Assembly: GCA_016708585.1 (NCBI GenBank)
Contig: JADJFK010000004.1
Span: 62,001-126,000 of the forward strand
Reading direction: 5' to 3'
DNA length: 64,000 nt
DNA from: Sulfuritalea sp.
Lineage (GTDB): Bacteria; Pseudomonadota; Gammaproteobacteria; Burkholderiales; Rhodocyclaceae
The notes under the pieces were generated by a model that saw only the letters and a program-made list of their open reading frames with translations, was not told the origin of the DNA and ran no database searches. Of this stretch, positions 16,788-26,040 are shown piece after piece; position 1 is the first letter of the stretch, and the number at the start of each line of letters is the position of its first letter. The translations under genes were made by a program, and so were the position numbers.

Positions 16788-19700
16788 CTCTCGACCTGCT
16801 TGCCGAAGACGACATCAACCGCCGCCGCGCGCTGGAACCCGGATCCTTCATCGTCGAGGCCCCGGCCGGCGCCGGCAAGACCGAGCTATTGACGCAGCGC
16901 TACCTGCGCCTGCTGGCGATCGCCGACGAACCCGAGGAAATCGTCGCCATCACCTTCACCAACAAGGCCGCCGGCGAAATGCGCAACCGCATCGCCGAAA
17001 GCCTGGCGCGCGCGCGCGGCGGCGTGCCGCCCGAGGCTCCGCACAAGCGCATCACCTTCGATCTGGCGCGTGCGGCGCTGGCACGTTCGGCGGCGCGCGG
17101 CTGGCGCATCGAGACGCAGCCGGGGCGCCTGCGTCTGACCACCATCGACGCGCTGTGCGCCGGACTGGCGCGCCAGATGCCCCTGCTGTCGCGCTTCGGC
17201 GCGCAGCCGGGGACGGTCGAGGATGCAAGCCGGCACTACCGCGAAGCCGCGCGCCGTGCGCTGGAGCACCTGGAGGACGGCGCCGCAGGCGCCGAACACG
17301 CGGCCGCCGTGGCGGCGGCCCTGGCCTGGACCGACAACGACGCGGAACGCCTGATCGGGCTCCTGGTGGCGATGCTGGCGCGGCGCGAACAATGGCGCGC
17401 CATTGCGTCGCTCGATGATCCCGAGCCGGCGATCGGCGCGGCGCTGGAAAAAATGCTCGGCGAGGAACTCGCCGCCGCGGCGCAGACGCTGGACGCCGCC
17501 TGGCAGGCGCAATGGATGCCGCTGGCGCGCTTCGCCGCGGCGAACCTCGGCGGTGCCCATGCGACGTCACTGTTCGCCGCGTGGCGCGGGGCCCTGTCCG
17601 CGGAGGTCGCGGAGCTGCCGCGCTGGCGCGCGCTGGCCGCCTTCCTGCTGACGCAGGAGGATACGGCGCGCAAGACCGTGAACGTGAACAACGGCTTCCC
17701 CGCCGGCAAGGAGGTCAAGGCGCAGAAGGACGCCATGCTTGCCGCGCTGGCAGGGCTGGACGAAGCTGCCGTCGCCGCCCTGGCCCGCCTGCGCCAGCTG
17801 CCGCTGCCGGAGCACGACAACGACGATATCGTGCGCGCCCTGGCGCGGCTGATGAAACTCGCCGCGGCCGAGTTGTGGCTGGTTTTTCGCGAGGCCGGCG
17901 AAGTGGATTTCGGCGAGCTCGCCGCCCGCGCCATCGCCGCCCTGGGCGACGACATGGACCCGACGGAACTCGGCTTGCGCCTCGACTGGCGCATCCGCCA
18001 CCTGCTGGTCGACGAGTTCCAGGACACCAGCCCGACCCAGGTCGAACTGCTGCAGCGGCTCACCGCCGGCTGGCAGCAAGGCGATGGCCGCACGCTGTTC
18101 TGCGTCGGCGACCCGATGCAGTCGATCTATCGCTTCCGCAAGGCGGAAGTGGGGCTCTTCCTGCGCGCCAAGGCGCAGGGCCTGGGCGGCTTGCACCTCG
18201 AGCCCCTGCGGCTGTCGCGCAACAATCGGGCCTGCGCGCCGGTGGTGGATTGGATCAATCGCGGCTTCCCGCCACTGTTTCCTGCGCATGACGAACCGAT
18301 TCGGGGTGAAATCGCCTACCGGCCCTTCGTCGCCACGCGCGAAGACCTGCCCGATGCCGGCGTCGCGGTTCATGCGCTGGTCACCGGAGGCGGCGATGCC
18401 GAGTCCGCCGGGCGGCTCGAAGCCGCGTGCGTGGTGGCGTTGATCGAGGCCGAGTGGCGCGCCGATCCGACGCGGCAGATCGCCGTGCTGGTGCGCGCGC
18501 GCAGTCACCTTGCGGCGCTGGCGGCGGCGATCCGCCGCCATCCGGCAGGCTGGCGCTGCAGCGCGGTGGAGATCGAGCCGCTGGCCGAACGCCAGGCGGT
18601 GCAGGACCTGATCTCGCTGACGCGCGCCCTTCACCATCGCGGCGATCGCCTGCACTGGCTGGCCATCCTGCGCGCGCCCTGGTGCGGGTTGACCCTGGCC
18701 GACCTGCATGCGCTCGCGGGTGACGACCATGCCGCCACGGTCTGGTCGCTACTCAACGATCCTGCGCGCGTGGCACGGCTCACGGCCGGCGGCCGGCGGC
18801 GCCTGGCCCACCTGCGCGAGGTCATGGCCGAGGCGCTGGCAGGGCAGGGGCGGCAGTCGCGCCGGCGCTGGATCGAAGATGCATGGAAGAAGCTCGGCGG
18901 CCCGGCCTGCCTCGATGCAGGCTCGCAAGCGGGCGATGCGCAGGCTTTCTTCAAGCGCCTCGACGAGCTCGATGCGGCGGGGCGCTTTGCGCTGGACAGC
19001 CTCGAGGACGACATGGCGCGCCTGTTCGCCGCACCCGACGCGCGGGCCGACGGCCGCCTGCAGTTGATGACCATCCACAAGGCCAAGGGACTGGAATTCG
19101 ACACCGTGATCCTGCCCGGCCTGCATCGCGGCACGCCGCCGCAGGAGGCGCCGCTGCTGGCATGGGACAGCCTGCCGCTGGAGACGGGCGAGCGCCTGCT
19201 GGTGGCGCCGGTCAACCGCCGGCGCCGGGCCGACGAGCCGACGCTGTACGATTTCCTGCAGGGCCTGGAGCGCGAACGCTCCGCCAACGAGGCGGCGCGG
19301 GTGCTGTATGTCGCCGCCACGCGCGCGGTGCGCCGCCTGCACCTTGTGGCGGTGGCCAATCGCAGGGAGGATGGCGCGCTGGCCACGCCGGCGGCGAATT
19401 CCCTGCTGGCGCGGCTGTGGCCGCTGGTGGCGGCGGACGTCGCCGCCAACGCGACCGTCGCGCCGGCCGTCGCGGACGACGGCCCGGATCCCGGCCATTT
19501 CGTGCCGCGCCTGCGACGACTGGCGGCGCCCGCGGTCCCCGAGGCCTGGCGTGCGCCACCACCGCCGGCAACGTCGGCCGCGCGCGAGGAAAGCCTCGAC
19601 TCGCTGGCGGCCGATGTCGGCACCCTGGTGCACGCGCTGCTGGAAATGGCAGCGACCGATCCCGTGGCGTGGCCGCCCGGGGCGATCGCCGCCCGCCGGC

Positions 19701-20131
19701 CCGGTTTCGAGCGCTGGCTGGCGGGGCGTGGCTGGCCGCTGGCCGAAGCCCGCGTCGCGGCCGAACGCGCGGCGCGCATGCTGGCAACTGCGCTTGCCAG
19801 CGCGGACGGCCAGTGGGTGCTGCGCCCGCGCGCCGACGGTGGCGCAGAACTGGCCGTTGCAAAAGTCGGCGCCGGCGGTACGGCTGAAACCCGCGTCATC
19901 GATCGCAGTTTCGTCGAGGATGGCGTGCGCTGGATCATCGACTACAAAACCGCGGACCTCGGGCCGGAGGCCGATGCCGCGCGACTGGCGGCCCATGCCG
20001 AGCGCTACCGGAGCCAGCTCGAATCCTATGCCGGGCTGTTCGCCGGCGAGCGCCGGCCGCGGCGCCTCGCGGTGTTTTATGTCGCGCATGGCATCCTGGC
20101 GAGTCTGGAATACAATTCATCCGAAGACTGA
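16784..20131 (+). CDS. AddA-like UvrD-family helicase/nuclease
   Basis: This 1115-residue superfamily 1A helicase carries all core motifs: Walker A APAGAGKTE (Lys32), FTNKAAGEM, Walker B LLVDEFQDTSPTQ, CVGDPMQSIYRFR, MTIHKAKGLEFD and LYVAATRA. A C-terminal PD-(D/E)XK nuclease domain contains WIIDYKTADLG. With the upstream nuclease subunit it would unwind and trim double-strand breaks for RecA loading, replacing RecBCD. The start at 16784 is set by the ATGA overlap; the open frame extends upstream only as out-of-frame shadow of the partner gene. Confidence 0.9.
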   Translation: MTLDLLAEDDINRRRALEPGSFIVEAPAGAGKTELLTQRYLRLLAIADEPEEIVAITFTNKAAGEMRNRIAESLARARGGVPPEAPHKRITFDLARAALARSAARGWRIETQPGRLRLTTIDALCAGLARQMPLLSRFGAQPGTVEDASRHYREAARRALEHLEDGAAGAEHAAAVAAALAWTDNDAERLIGLLVAMLARREQWRAIASLDDPEPAIGAALEKMLGEELAAAAQTLDAAWQAQWMPLARFAAANLGGAHATSLFAAWRGALSAEVAELPRWRALAAFLLTQEDTARKTVNVNNGFPAGKEVKAQKDAMLAALAGLDEAAVAALARLRQLPLPEHDNDDIVRALARLMKLAAAELWLVFREAGEVDFGELAARAIAALGDDMDPTELGLRLDWRIRHLLVDEFQDTSPTQVELLQRLTAGWQQGDGRTLFCVGDPMQSIYRFRKAEVGLFLRAKAQGLGGLHLEPLRLSRNNRACAPVVDWINRGFPPLFPAHDEPIRGEIAYRPFVATREDLPDAGVAVHALVTGGGDAESAGRLEAACVVALIEAEWRADPTRQIAVLVRARSHLAALAAAIRRHPAGWRCSAVEIEPLAERQAVQDLISLTRALHHRGDRLHWLAILRAPWCGLTLADLHALAGDDHAATVWSLLNDPARVARLTAGGRRRLAHLREVMAEALAGQGRQSRRRWIEDAWKKLGGPACLDAGSQAGDAQAFFKRLDELDAAGRFALDSLEDDMARLFAAPDARADGRLQLMTIHKAKGLEFDTVILPGLHRGTPPQEAPLLAWDSLPLETGERLLVAPVNRRRRADEPTLYDFLQGLERERSANEAARVLYVAATRAVRRLHLVAVANRREDGALATPAANSLLARLWPLVAADVAANATVAPAVADDGPDPGHFVPRLRRLAAPAVPEAWRAPPPPATSAAREESLDSLAADVGTLVHALLEMAATDPVAWPPGAIAARRPGFERWLAGRGWPLAEARVAAERAARMLATALASADGQWVLRPRADGGAELAVAKVGAGGTAETRVIDRSFVEDGVRWIIDYKTADLGPEADAARLAAHAERYRSQLESYAGLFAGERRPRRLAVFYVAHGILASLEYNSSED

Positions 20132-20199
20132 CGGTTCGGCTTTGGCCGCTTCGCCGGATGCCGATGGAAGCGGCATCTGCTCCGCGTGGGAGGAATGAC

Positions 20200-21132
20200 A
20201 TGTCCGACAAGAAATATCGCCTGGTGACGCGCAGCGACTTCGACGGCCTGGTCTGTGCCGTCCTGCTCAACGAGATGAACCTGATCGACGAGATCAAGTT
20301 CGTCCATCCGAAGGACATGCAGGACGGCAAGGTCGAGATTTCGGAACGCGACATCACCACCAACCTGCCCTTCGTTCCGGGCGTGCACCTGGCCTTCGAC
20401 CACCACCTCTCGGAGACCTTCCGCAACCCCGGCGAGCGCCCCAACCACATCATCTATCCGGACGCGCCGTCGGCGGCGCGCGTGGTGTATGAGCATTTCG
20501 GCGGCAAGAGCCGCTTCCCGGCCCCTTTCACCGAAATGATGATCGCCGTCGACAAGAGCGACTCGGCGAATTTCACGCGCCAGGAAATCCTCGACCCGAA
20601 GGACTGGGTGCTGCTCAACTACATCATGGATTCGCGCACCGGACTGGGCCGCTTCCGCGAGTTCCGCGTCAGCAACTACCAGCTGATGATGGATCTGATC
20701 GCCTACTGTCGGCACCACGGCATCGACGATATCCTGGCCCTGCCCGACGTCAAGGAGCGGGTGGACCTGTATTTCGAGCACCAGGCCAACGCCAAGGAGC
20801 AGATCCGGCGCTGCACGAAGATCCACAAGAACCTCGCGGTGCTCGACCTGCGCCGCGAACCCATCATCTTCGCCGTCAATCGCTTCATGGTCTACGCCCT
20901 GTTTCCCGAGGTGAACATCTCGATCCACGTCCTGTGGGGCGTGCAGAAGCAGAACACCGTGCTCGCCTGCGGCAAGTCGATCGTCAATCGCAGCTCGAAC
21001 ACCAACATCGGCGAGCTGATGCTGTTCTACGGCGGCGGCGGCCACGAAAACGCCGGCACCTGCCAGATCGCCAACGATCGGGCGGATACGGTGCTGCAGG
21101 AACTGATCACCAACATCAACGACGACGGCTGA
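20200..21132 (+). CDS. DHH/DHHA1-family phosphoesterase
   Basis: This 310-residue protein has the DHH motifs RSDFDGLVCAVLL (metal-binding Asp pair) and FDHHLSE, and ends with a DHHA1 domain bearing GGGGHENAGTC. Family members hydrolyse polyphosphate, nanoRNA or cyclic dinucleotides with manganese. This sequence is closest in style to proteins annotated 'exopolyphosphatase-related', and the substrate cannot be read from it. The ATG at 20200 was preferred because GGGAGGA precedes it; 20158 would add 14 unconserved residues. It lies downstream of the helicase, converging on glnD. Confidence 0.85.
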   Translation: MSDKKYRLVTRSDFDGLVCAVLLNEMNLIDEIKFVHPKDMQDGKVEISERDITTNLPFVPGVHLAFDHHLSETFRNPGERPNHIIYPDAPSAARVVYEHFGGKSRFPAPFTEMMIAVDKSDSANFTRQEILDPKDWVLLNYIMDSRTGLGRFREFRVSNYQLMMDLIAYCRHHGIDDILALPDVKERVDLYFEHQANAKEQIRRCTKIHKNLAVLDLRREPIIFAVNRFMVYALFPEVNISIHVLWGVQKQNTVLACGKSIVNRSSNTNIGELMLFYGGGGHENAGTCQIANDRADTVLQELITNINDDG

Positions 21133-21142
21133 GCCTTTCCGC

Positions 21143-21158
21143 GGCCCGTGTCCGGGCC
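21143..21158 (+). terminator. Possible weak terminator hairpin after DHH gene
   Basis: GGCCCG (21143-21148) pairs with CGGGCC (21153-21158) around TGTC, 10 bases after the stop, but no proper T-tract follows. The 219-base convergent gap to glnD holds nothing else I can recognise. Confidence 0.25.
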
Positions 21159-21351
21159 TGTCTCCGGGTCGTTTCCCCGGCGCCCCGGCTGCCGGAGCCT
21201 CCACCTTGGGCCCGCGTGAAAACGGCAATGTCACCCGCCGCTCGCCGTGTCGCCGATGCGGCGCTCATTCCGGCGGTGGCTGGAAATTTGCCAGGGGACA
21301 GCAGCGGGAGTCATGACGTATCACCCGGTGAAGGCTTCCGGCAAGTAATCC

Positions 21352-23925
21352 TCAGACCTGCAGCACCGCGAGCAGGTCCTGCTCCAGCTTCACCAGCGTG
21401 GCGGTATGCGCCAGTTCCTTGCCGCTGATGAGGAAGCTGTCCTCGACGCGTTCGCCGAGGGTGGAAATCTTGGCCGTGTGCAGCGCGATGCCGTGCTCGC
21501 CGAGCACCCGGGCAACGCCGTAGAGCAGGCCCGGCCGGTCGGCGGCGGTGAGCGAAAGCAGATACTGGCTGCCGCGCTCGTCGGCGCGGATGTCCACTTC
21601 GGGCGTCACCGGGAAGTGCTTGACCTGGCGCGACAGGCGCCCGCCGAAGGAGGTGGGCAGCGGCGGCAGCCGGGTCAGCTGTTCGGTGATGTCGTGCTCG
21701 ATGAGGCCGATCATGTCGCGGTAGGGCATGCTGTCGTCGATGGGGAAGACGACGAAGCTGTCCAGCGCATAGCCGTGGCGCGTGGTGTGGATCTTGGCGT
21801 CGACGATGCTGAATCCCAGTCGGGCGAAGAAGCCGCAGAGGCGGGCGAACAGAAGCGTCTGGTCGGGCACGTAGACCATCACCTGCAGGCCTTCGCCCAT
21901 CGGGTTGAGGCGCGCCCGCACCACGGGCTCCGCGCCGGACGGGCGGTGGTAAAGGGTGCGCGTGTGCCAGGCGATCTCGTCGGCGGCGTGGCGCATGAAA
22001 TAGCCGGTGTCGAGCTGGCTCCACAGGGCGACTTCGGTGTCCGGGCGCAGGCCGTGGTAGCGCAGGATGCTGCGCGCTTCTTCCTGGCGTTCGGCGACGC
22101 CGGTGAGTTGCAGCACCGCGTTGCCCTTGAGCACGCCGGCGGTCATGCGGAACAGGTCTTCCAGCAGCTTGCCCTTCCAGGCGTTCCAGACCTTCGGGCT
22201 GGTGCCGCGGATGTCGGCCACCGTCAGCAGGTAGAGCGCCGTGAGCTGGCGCAGGTTGCCGACCCGCGCGGCGAAGGCGAGGATGACGTCGGGATCGGCC
22301 AGGTCCTGCTTCTGCGCCACCTGCGACATGGTCAGGTGCTGTTCGACGAGGAACACCACCAGCTGGGCATCCTCGCCCGTGATGCCGTGGTCGCGGCAGA
22401 AGTTTGCCGCATCGCGCTTGCCCAGCTGCGAATGGTCGCCGCCGCGGCCCTTGGCGATGTCGTGGAACAGCGCGCCGATGTACAGCAGCCAGCGCTTCTC
22501 GAAGCCGGTGATGAGCCGTGAGCAGAACGGGTATTCGTGGGCGAATTCGGGCATGACGAAGCGGCGCAGGTTGCCCATCACCTGCAGGATGTGCTGGTCG
22601 ACGGTGTACACGTGGAACAGGTCGTGCTGCATCTGGCCGACGATGCGGCCGAAGGCGGGCAGGTAGCGGCCGAGGATGTCGTACTGGTTCATGCGCCGCA
22701 TCGGATGCGTCAGGTGCTTCTGCTGGAACAGCTTGAGGAACAGCGCGCGGTTTTGCGGGTCGCGGCGGAAGGCGGCGTCGATGCGGGCCTGTGAGCGCCA
22801 CAGCGCGCGTTGTGTGCGCGGCGTCATGCCCTTGATTTCCGAGCGCTGCATTTGCAGCAGGAAGCACTCGAGGATCGCCCGCGGATCGCGCTGGAATACT
22901 TCCTCGTCGCGCACGTCGAGCAGGTCGCGCACCATCTGGAAGTGCGCGTCGATGATGATCGGCGGTCCCGGCTTGACGGACAGCAGGCGATCGGCCAGCA
23001 CCTGCATTACCAGTGAATTGATCTGCGTCACCAGCTTGGCGTTCTGGTAGTAGCGCTGCATCAGCACTTCGGAGGCGCGCTTGGTCTCGGTCGGCCCGAT
23101 GCCCATGGCCACGGCCAGCCTTTCCTGGTGGTCGAACAGCAGGCGGTCTTCGCGCCGGCCGGCGAGCAGGTGCAGTTCGATGCGCAGTTCGGCGAGGAAG
23201 CGGTCGGCGCGTTCGAACTGGCGTACCTCGGATGCCGTGATCAGTCCGGCGCGGGCCAGTGATTTCCAGTCGTCGCCGATGCCGGCGGCGCGGGCTACCC
23301 ACTGGATCGCCTGCAGGTCGCGGCCGCCGCCGGGGCTTTCCTTGCAATTGGGCTCCAGGCTGTAGGGAGTGTCATGGAACTTGGCATGACGCTCGGCCTG
23401 TTCCAGTTGCTTGGCGGTGAGGAAGGCCGCCGGCTCCAGTGTCGCGTTGCAGCTTTGTTCGAAGTCGTCGTAGAGCGCGCGCGAACCGGCTAGCCGGCGC
23501 GCCTCGAGCAGCGCGGTCTTGACGGTAATGTCGCGTTCGGCTTCGTCGAGGCACTGGTCGATGCTGCGCACGCTGTGGCCGATGTCGAGGCCGATGTCCC
23601 AGAGCAGGCCGATCAGCTGCTCGATGCGTGCCGCGGTGGCGGAATCCTGAGTCGCGTGCTGTTCGTCGGGGACCAGGATCAGCAGGTCGACGTCCGAAGC
23701 CGGGTAGAGCTGGCCCCGGCCATAGCCGCCCACGGCTGCCAGGGCGCATTCGGCCGGCATCGCCAGGGCCTGCCAGACATCCTGCAGGACCTTGTCGACC
23801 AGGGCGGCACGTCCGCCAAGCAGGGCGGCGCTGTCCCGCTTCTCGCGCCAGGCGGCGTTCAGTTGCTGTTGGCCGTCAGCCAGGCGCTGGCGGGCGCTCG
23901 CGGCCAGTTGGCGCAGGTCGCCCAT
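21352..23925 (-). CDS. glnD: Bifunctional PII uridylyltransferase/uridylyl-removing enzyme
   Basis: This 857-residue nitrogen sensor adds UMP to PII proteins when glutamine is low and removes it when glutamine is high. The domains run in the usual order: nucleotidyltransferase (GGYGRGQLYPASDVDLL, about 65-82), a PII-UR linker, an HD domain with HDIAKGRGGDHSQLG, and two C-terminal ACT domains (for example DRPGLLYGVARVLGEHGIAL). The start codon lies only 3 bases from a MITE-like element, whose terminal repeat occupies the place of the ribosome site; no convincing Shine-Dalgarno sequence is visible. The N-terminus still matches family expectations, so this start is probably right. Confidence 0.95.
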   Translation of the reverse strand: MGDLRQLAASARQRLADGQQQLNAAWREKRDSAALLGGRAALVDKVLQDVWQALAMPAECALAAVGGYGRGQLYPASDVDLLILVPDEQHATQDSATAARIEQLIGLLWDIGLDIGHSVRSIDQCLDEAERDITVKTALLEARRLAGSRALYDDFEQSCNATLEPAAFLTAKQLEQAERHAKFHDTPYSLEPNCKESPGGGRDLQAIQWVARAAGIGDDWKSLARAGLITASEVRQFERADRFLAELRIELHLLAGRREDRLLFDHQERLAVAMGIGPTETKRASEVLMQRYYQNAKLVTQINSLVMQVLADRLLSVKPGPPIIIDAHFQMVRDLLDVRDEEVFQRDPRAILECFLLQMQRSEIKGMTPRTQRALWRSQARIDAAFRRDPQNRALFLKLFQQKHLTHPMRRMNQYDILGRYLPAFGRIVGQMQHDLFHVYTVDQHILQVMGNLRRFVMPEFAHEYPFCSRLITGFEKRWLLYIGALFHDIAKGRGGDHSQLGKRDAANFCRDHGITGEDAQLVVFLVEQHLTMSQVAQKQDLADPDVILAFAARVGNLRQLTALYLLTVADIRGTSPKVWNAWKGKLLEDLFRMTAGVLKGNAVLQLTGVAERQEEARSILRYHGLRPDTEVALWSQLDTGYFMRHAADEIAWHTRTLYHRPSGAEPVVRARLNPMGEGLQVMVYVPDQTLLFARLCGFFARLGFSIVDAKIHTTRHGYALDSFVVFPIDDSMPYRDMIGLIEHDITEQLTRLPPLPTSFGGRLSRQVKHFPVTPEVDIRADERGSQYLLSLTAADRPGLLYGVARVLGEHGIALHTAKISTLGERVEDSFLISGKELAHTATLVKLEQDLLAVLQV

Positions 23926-23928
23926 GCT

Positions 23929-24197
23929 TAGGGTCTGTTCTCAATCAGCCGGCGGATGGCGTTGAGGCCCGACGCGGATGGATGCAAGGCGGAGGACGCA
24001 GGCAAGGGTAATCCCTTGCCAAGTTCGACAACGCCGCAGACGCCGCGTCCGGCCTCAACCCGGAGGGCCGGGTCAAATCTGGCGCGCTGCGGCGTTGCGG
24101 CTCCTGGCGAGATATGAATCGCGCGGCGTCGCCGCGCCTTGCATCGCATCCAGATTTGATCCCGGCGCCACCGTCGCATGATTGAGAACAGACCCTA
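23929..24197. mobile_element. 269-bp MITE-like element with 19-bp perfect terminal inverted repeats
   Basis: TAGGGTCTGTTCTCAATCA at 23929-23947 is the exact reverse complement of 24179-24197. Inside are two stem-loop blocks. One is bounded by 23961-23977 and 24043-24059 (17 bp, one mismatch) with a nested perfect hairpin, GGCAAGGG-TAAT-CCCTTGCC, at 24001-24020. The other is bounded by TCAAATCTGG (24073-24082) and its complement (24150-24159). The ends begin and finish with TA, which would fit a TA target duplication of the IS630/Tc1 kind (inference). There is no transposase frame. It fills the glnD-map gap exactly. Confidence 0.75.
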
Positions 24198-25004
24198 TGG
24201 GGTGATGCGGATGTGCGGCGGGCAGGGCGGCGCGCCGGCGGACAGGGTCATCACCTCGACGCCGGTGTCGGTGACGCGCACCGTATGCTCCCATTGCGCC
24301 GACAGGCTGCGGTCCTTGGTGACGATGGTCCAGCCGTCGGGCAGTTCCGAGATCGCCGCCTTGCCGGCGTTGATCATCGGTTCGATGGTGAACACCATGC
24401 CGGGCACCAGCAGCGGTCCGGCATCAGGCTTGCCGTAGTGCAGGACCTGGGGTTCCTCGTGGAAATTGCGGCCGATGCCGTGGCCGCAGAATTCCCGTAC
24501 CACGGAAAAGCCGGCGCCTTCGGCATGTTTCTGGATTGCGGCGCCGACTGCGCCGAGATGCACGCCGGGCTTGACCTGTGCGATGCCGACCCACATGCAT
24601 TCGTGGGTCATGGCGACCAGCCGTCGCGCCAGGATGGATGTGTCGCCGACGCAGAAAGTGCGGCTGGTGTCGCCGTGCCAGCCGTCCTTGATGGTGGTGA
24701 TGTCGAGGTTGACGATGTCGCCCTTCTTCAGCGCGCGTTCGTTCGGCACGCCGTGGCAGACCTGATGGTTGACCGAGGCGCAAATCGACTTGGGGTAGGG
24801 GGCGTAGCCCGGCGGCGCATAGTTGAGCGGGGCCGGAATGCAGCCCTGGACGTCGACCATGTAGTCGTGGCAGAGCCTGTCCAGCTCGGCGGTGGTGATG
24901 CCCGGCTTGACGAAGGGTTCGATGTAGTCGAGGACTTCGCCGGCGAGGCGGCAGGCGACCCGCATTTCGTCGATCTCTGCGGCGGTCTTGATGGAAATGG
25001 CCAT
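24195..25004 (-). CDS. map: Type I methionine aminopeptidase
   Basis: This 269-residue cytosolic metallopeptidase removes the initiator methionine from new proteins. All metal and catalytic residues are present: His in VCHGVPNE, Asp in NLDITT, Asp in GDTSRTF, His in GHGIGRNFHEEP, Glu in FTIEPMI and Glu in QWEHTVRVT. The stop codon (TAG, 24195-24197 on the minus strand) is the last three bases of the MITE terminal repeat. The native C-terminus may therefore have been replaced by the insertion, although the catalytic fold is complete. It is divergent from rpsB, as in many proteobacteria. Confidence 0.95.
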   Translation of the reverse strand: MAISIKTAAEIDEMRVACRLAGEVLDYIEPFVKPGITTAELDRLCHDYMVDVQGCIPAPLNYAPPGYAPYPKSICASVNHQVCHGVPNERALKKGDIVNLDITTIKDGWHGDTSRTFCVGDTSILARRLVAMTHECMWVGIAQVKPGVHLGAVGAAIQKHAEGAGFSVVREFCGHGIGRNFHEEPQVLHYGKPDAGPLLVPGMVFTIEPMINAGKAAISELPDGWTIVTKDRSLSAQWEHTVRVTDTGVEVMTLSAGAPPCPPHIRITP

Positions 25005-25051
25005 GAATGCGGGGGAATATCGGGGAAGCGCATTTTAACCGCTGCCGCGGC

Positions 25052-25080
25052 TTGTGCCTGCCGGCCCGAGCCGCTATAAT
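25052..25080 (+). promoter_or_regulatory. Sigma-70 promoter for rpsB
   Basis: A consensus -10 box TATAAT (25075-25080) lies 17 bases after TTGTGC (25052-25057), a partial -35 box. Initiation near 25087 would give a leader of about 117 bases before rpsB. Confidence 0.7.
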
Positions 25081-25087
25081 CGCGCGC

Positions 25088-25204
25088 TTGCCCGGGATGG
25101 TCCCGGACAAAATCCACACGCCCGGCGCCGATAGGGTGGCTTTGCGCGAAAGCTGCGAAGCAGCACGGCCGGGCGGAGGTTCAACCCATATCGGAGATAG
25201 TCAC
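25088..25204 (+). promoter_or_regulatory. Structured rpsB 5' leader, candidate S2 autoregulatory site
   Basis: The untranslated leader contains the hairpin CCGGGA-TGG-TCCCGG (25092-25106) and further GC-rich complementary stretches. It ends with the ribosome site GGAGAT. rpsB leaders in other proteobacteria bind ribosomal protein S2 and repress rpsB-tsf translation. Equivalence here is inferred from position and structure only. Confidence 0.4.
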
Positions 25205-25954
25205 ATGAGCACAACCATGCGCCAGATGCTGGAGGCCGGCGTTCATTTCGGCCACCAGACCCGTTTCTGGAACCCCAAGATGGCCCCCTATATTTTCGGC
25301 CATCGCAACAAGATCCACATCATCAACCTCGAAAAGACCCTGGGCAAGTACCAGGAGGCGATGGCGTTCATCCGCAAGATGGCGGCCAAGAAGGGCACCA
25401 TCCTGTTCGTCAGCACCAAGCGCCAGGCGCGCGAAATCATCGCCGAGGAAGCCCAGCGTTGCGGCATGCCCTACGTCGATGACCGCTGGCTGGGCGGCAT
25501 GATGACCAACTTCAAGACCCTCAAGCTTTCCGTCAAGCGCCTCAAGGACCTGGAAACCGCCATGTCCGAAGGCAACTTCGAGAAGCTGTCGAAGAAGGAA
25601 ACCCTGACCCTGCAGCGCGAAATGGACAAGCTGCGCAAGTCCATCGGCGGCATCAAGGACATGGGCGGCCTGCCCGATGCGATCTTCGTCATCGACGTCG
25701 GCTACCACAAGATCGCCATCACGGAAGCCGGCAAGCTCGGCATCCCGGTGATCGGCGTGGTCGATACCAACCATTCCCCGGAAGGCGTGAGCTACGTGAT
25801 CCCCGGCAACGACGACTCCTCCGGCGCGATCCGCCTGTACGCCCGCGGCGTGGCCGACGCCATCCTCGAAGGCAAGAGCCAGGGCATAAACGAGGTGGTG
25901 CAGCAGCTGGCCGGCGACGACGAGTTCGTCGAAGTCTCGGAAGCTGCCGAGTAA
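25205..25954 (+). CDS. rpsB: 30S ribosomal protein S2
   Basis: This 249-residue protein starts with MRQMLEAGVHFGHQTRFWNP and continues with MAPYIFGHRNKIHIINL, the standard S2 opening. DTNHSPEGVSYVIPGNDD is also canonical. S2 joins late in 30S assembly and helps anchor S1. The ATG at 25205 follows GGAGATAGTCAC; the open frame upstream is the leader. It is the first gene of the conserved translation/envelope block, 86 bases before tsf. Confidence 0.97.
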   Translation: MSTTMRQMLEAGVHFGHQTRFWNPKMAPYIFGHRNKIHIINLEKTLGKYQEAMAFIRKMAAKKGTILFVSTKRQAREIIAEEAQRCGMPYVDDRWLGGMMTNFKTLKLSVKRLKDLETAMSEGNFEKLSKKETLTLQREMDKLRKSIGGIKDMGGLPDAIFVIDVGYHKIAITEAGKLGIPVIGVVDTNHSPEGVSYVIPGNDDSSGAIRLYARGVADAILEGKSQGINEVVQQLAGDDEFVEVSEAAE

Positions 25955-26040
25955 TCGCAAGGACGACCCGCCGCGACGCGGCCGGCGCGCAAGCGCGGGC
26001 CGCGTCGTGGCGAATGATTGACTGAATCTGGAGTAGAGCA

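Noticed and set aside
23978..24181. 67-codon frame inside the MITE-like element
   Set aside because: Arginine-rich, without a ribosome site, spanning the stem-loops. It shows no resemblance to a transposase.
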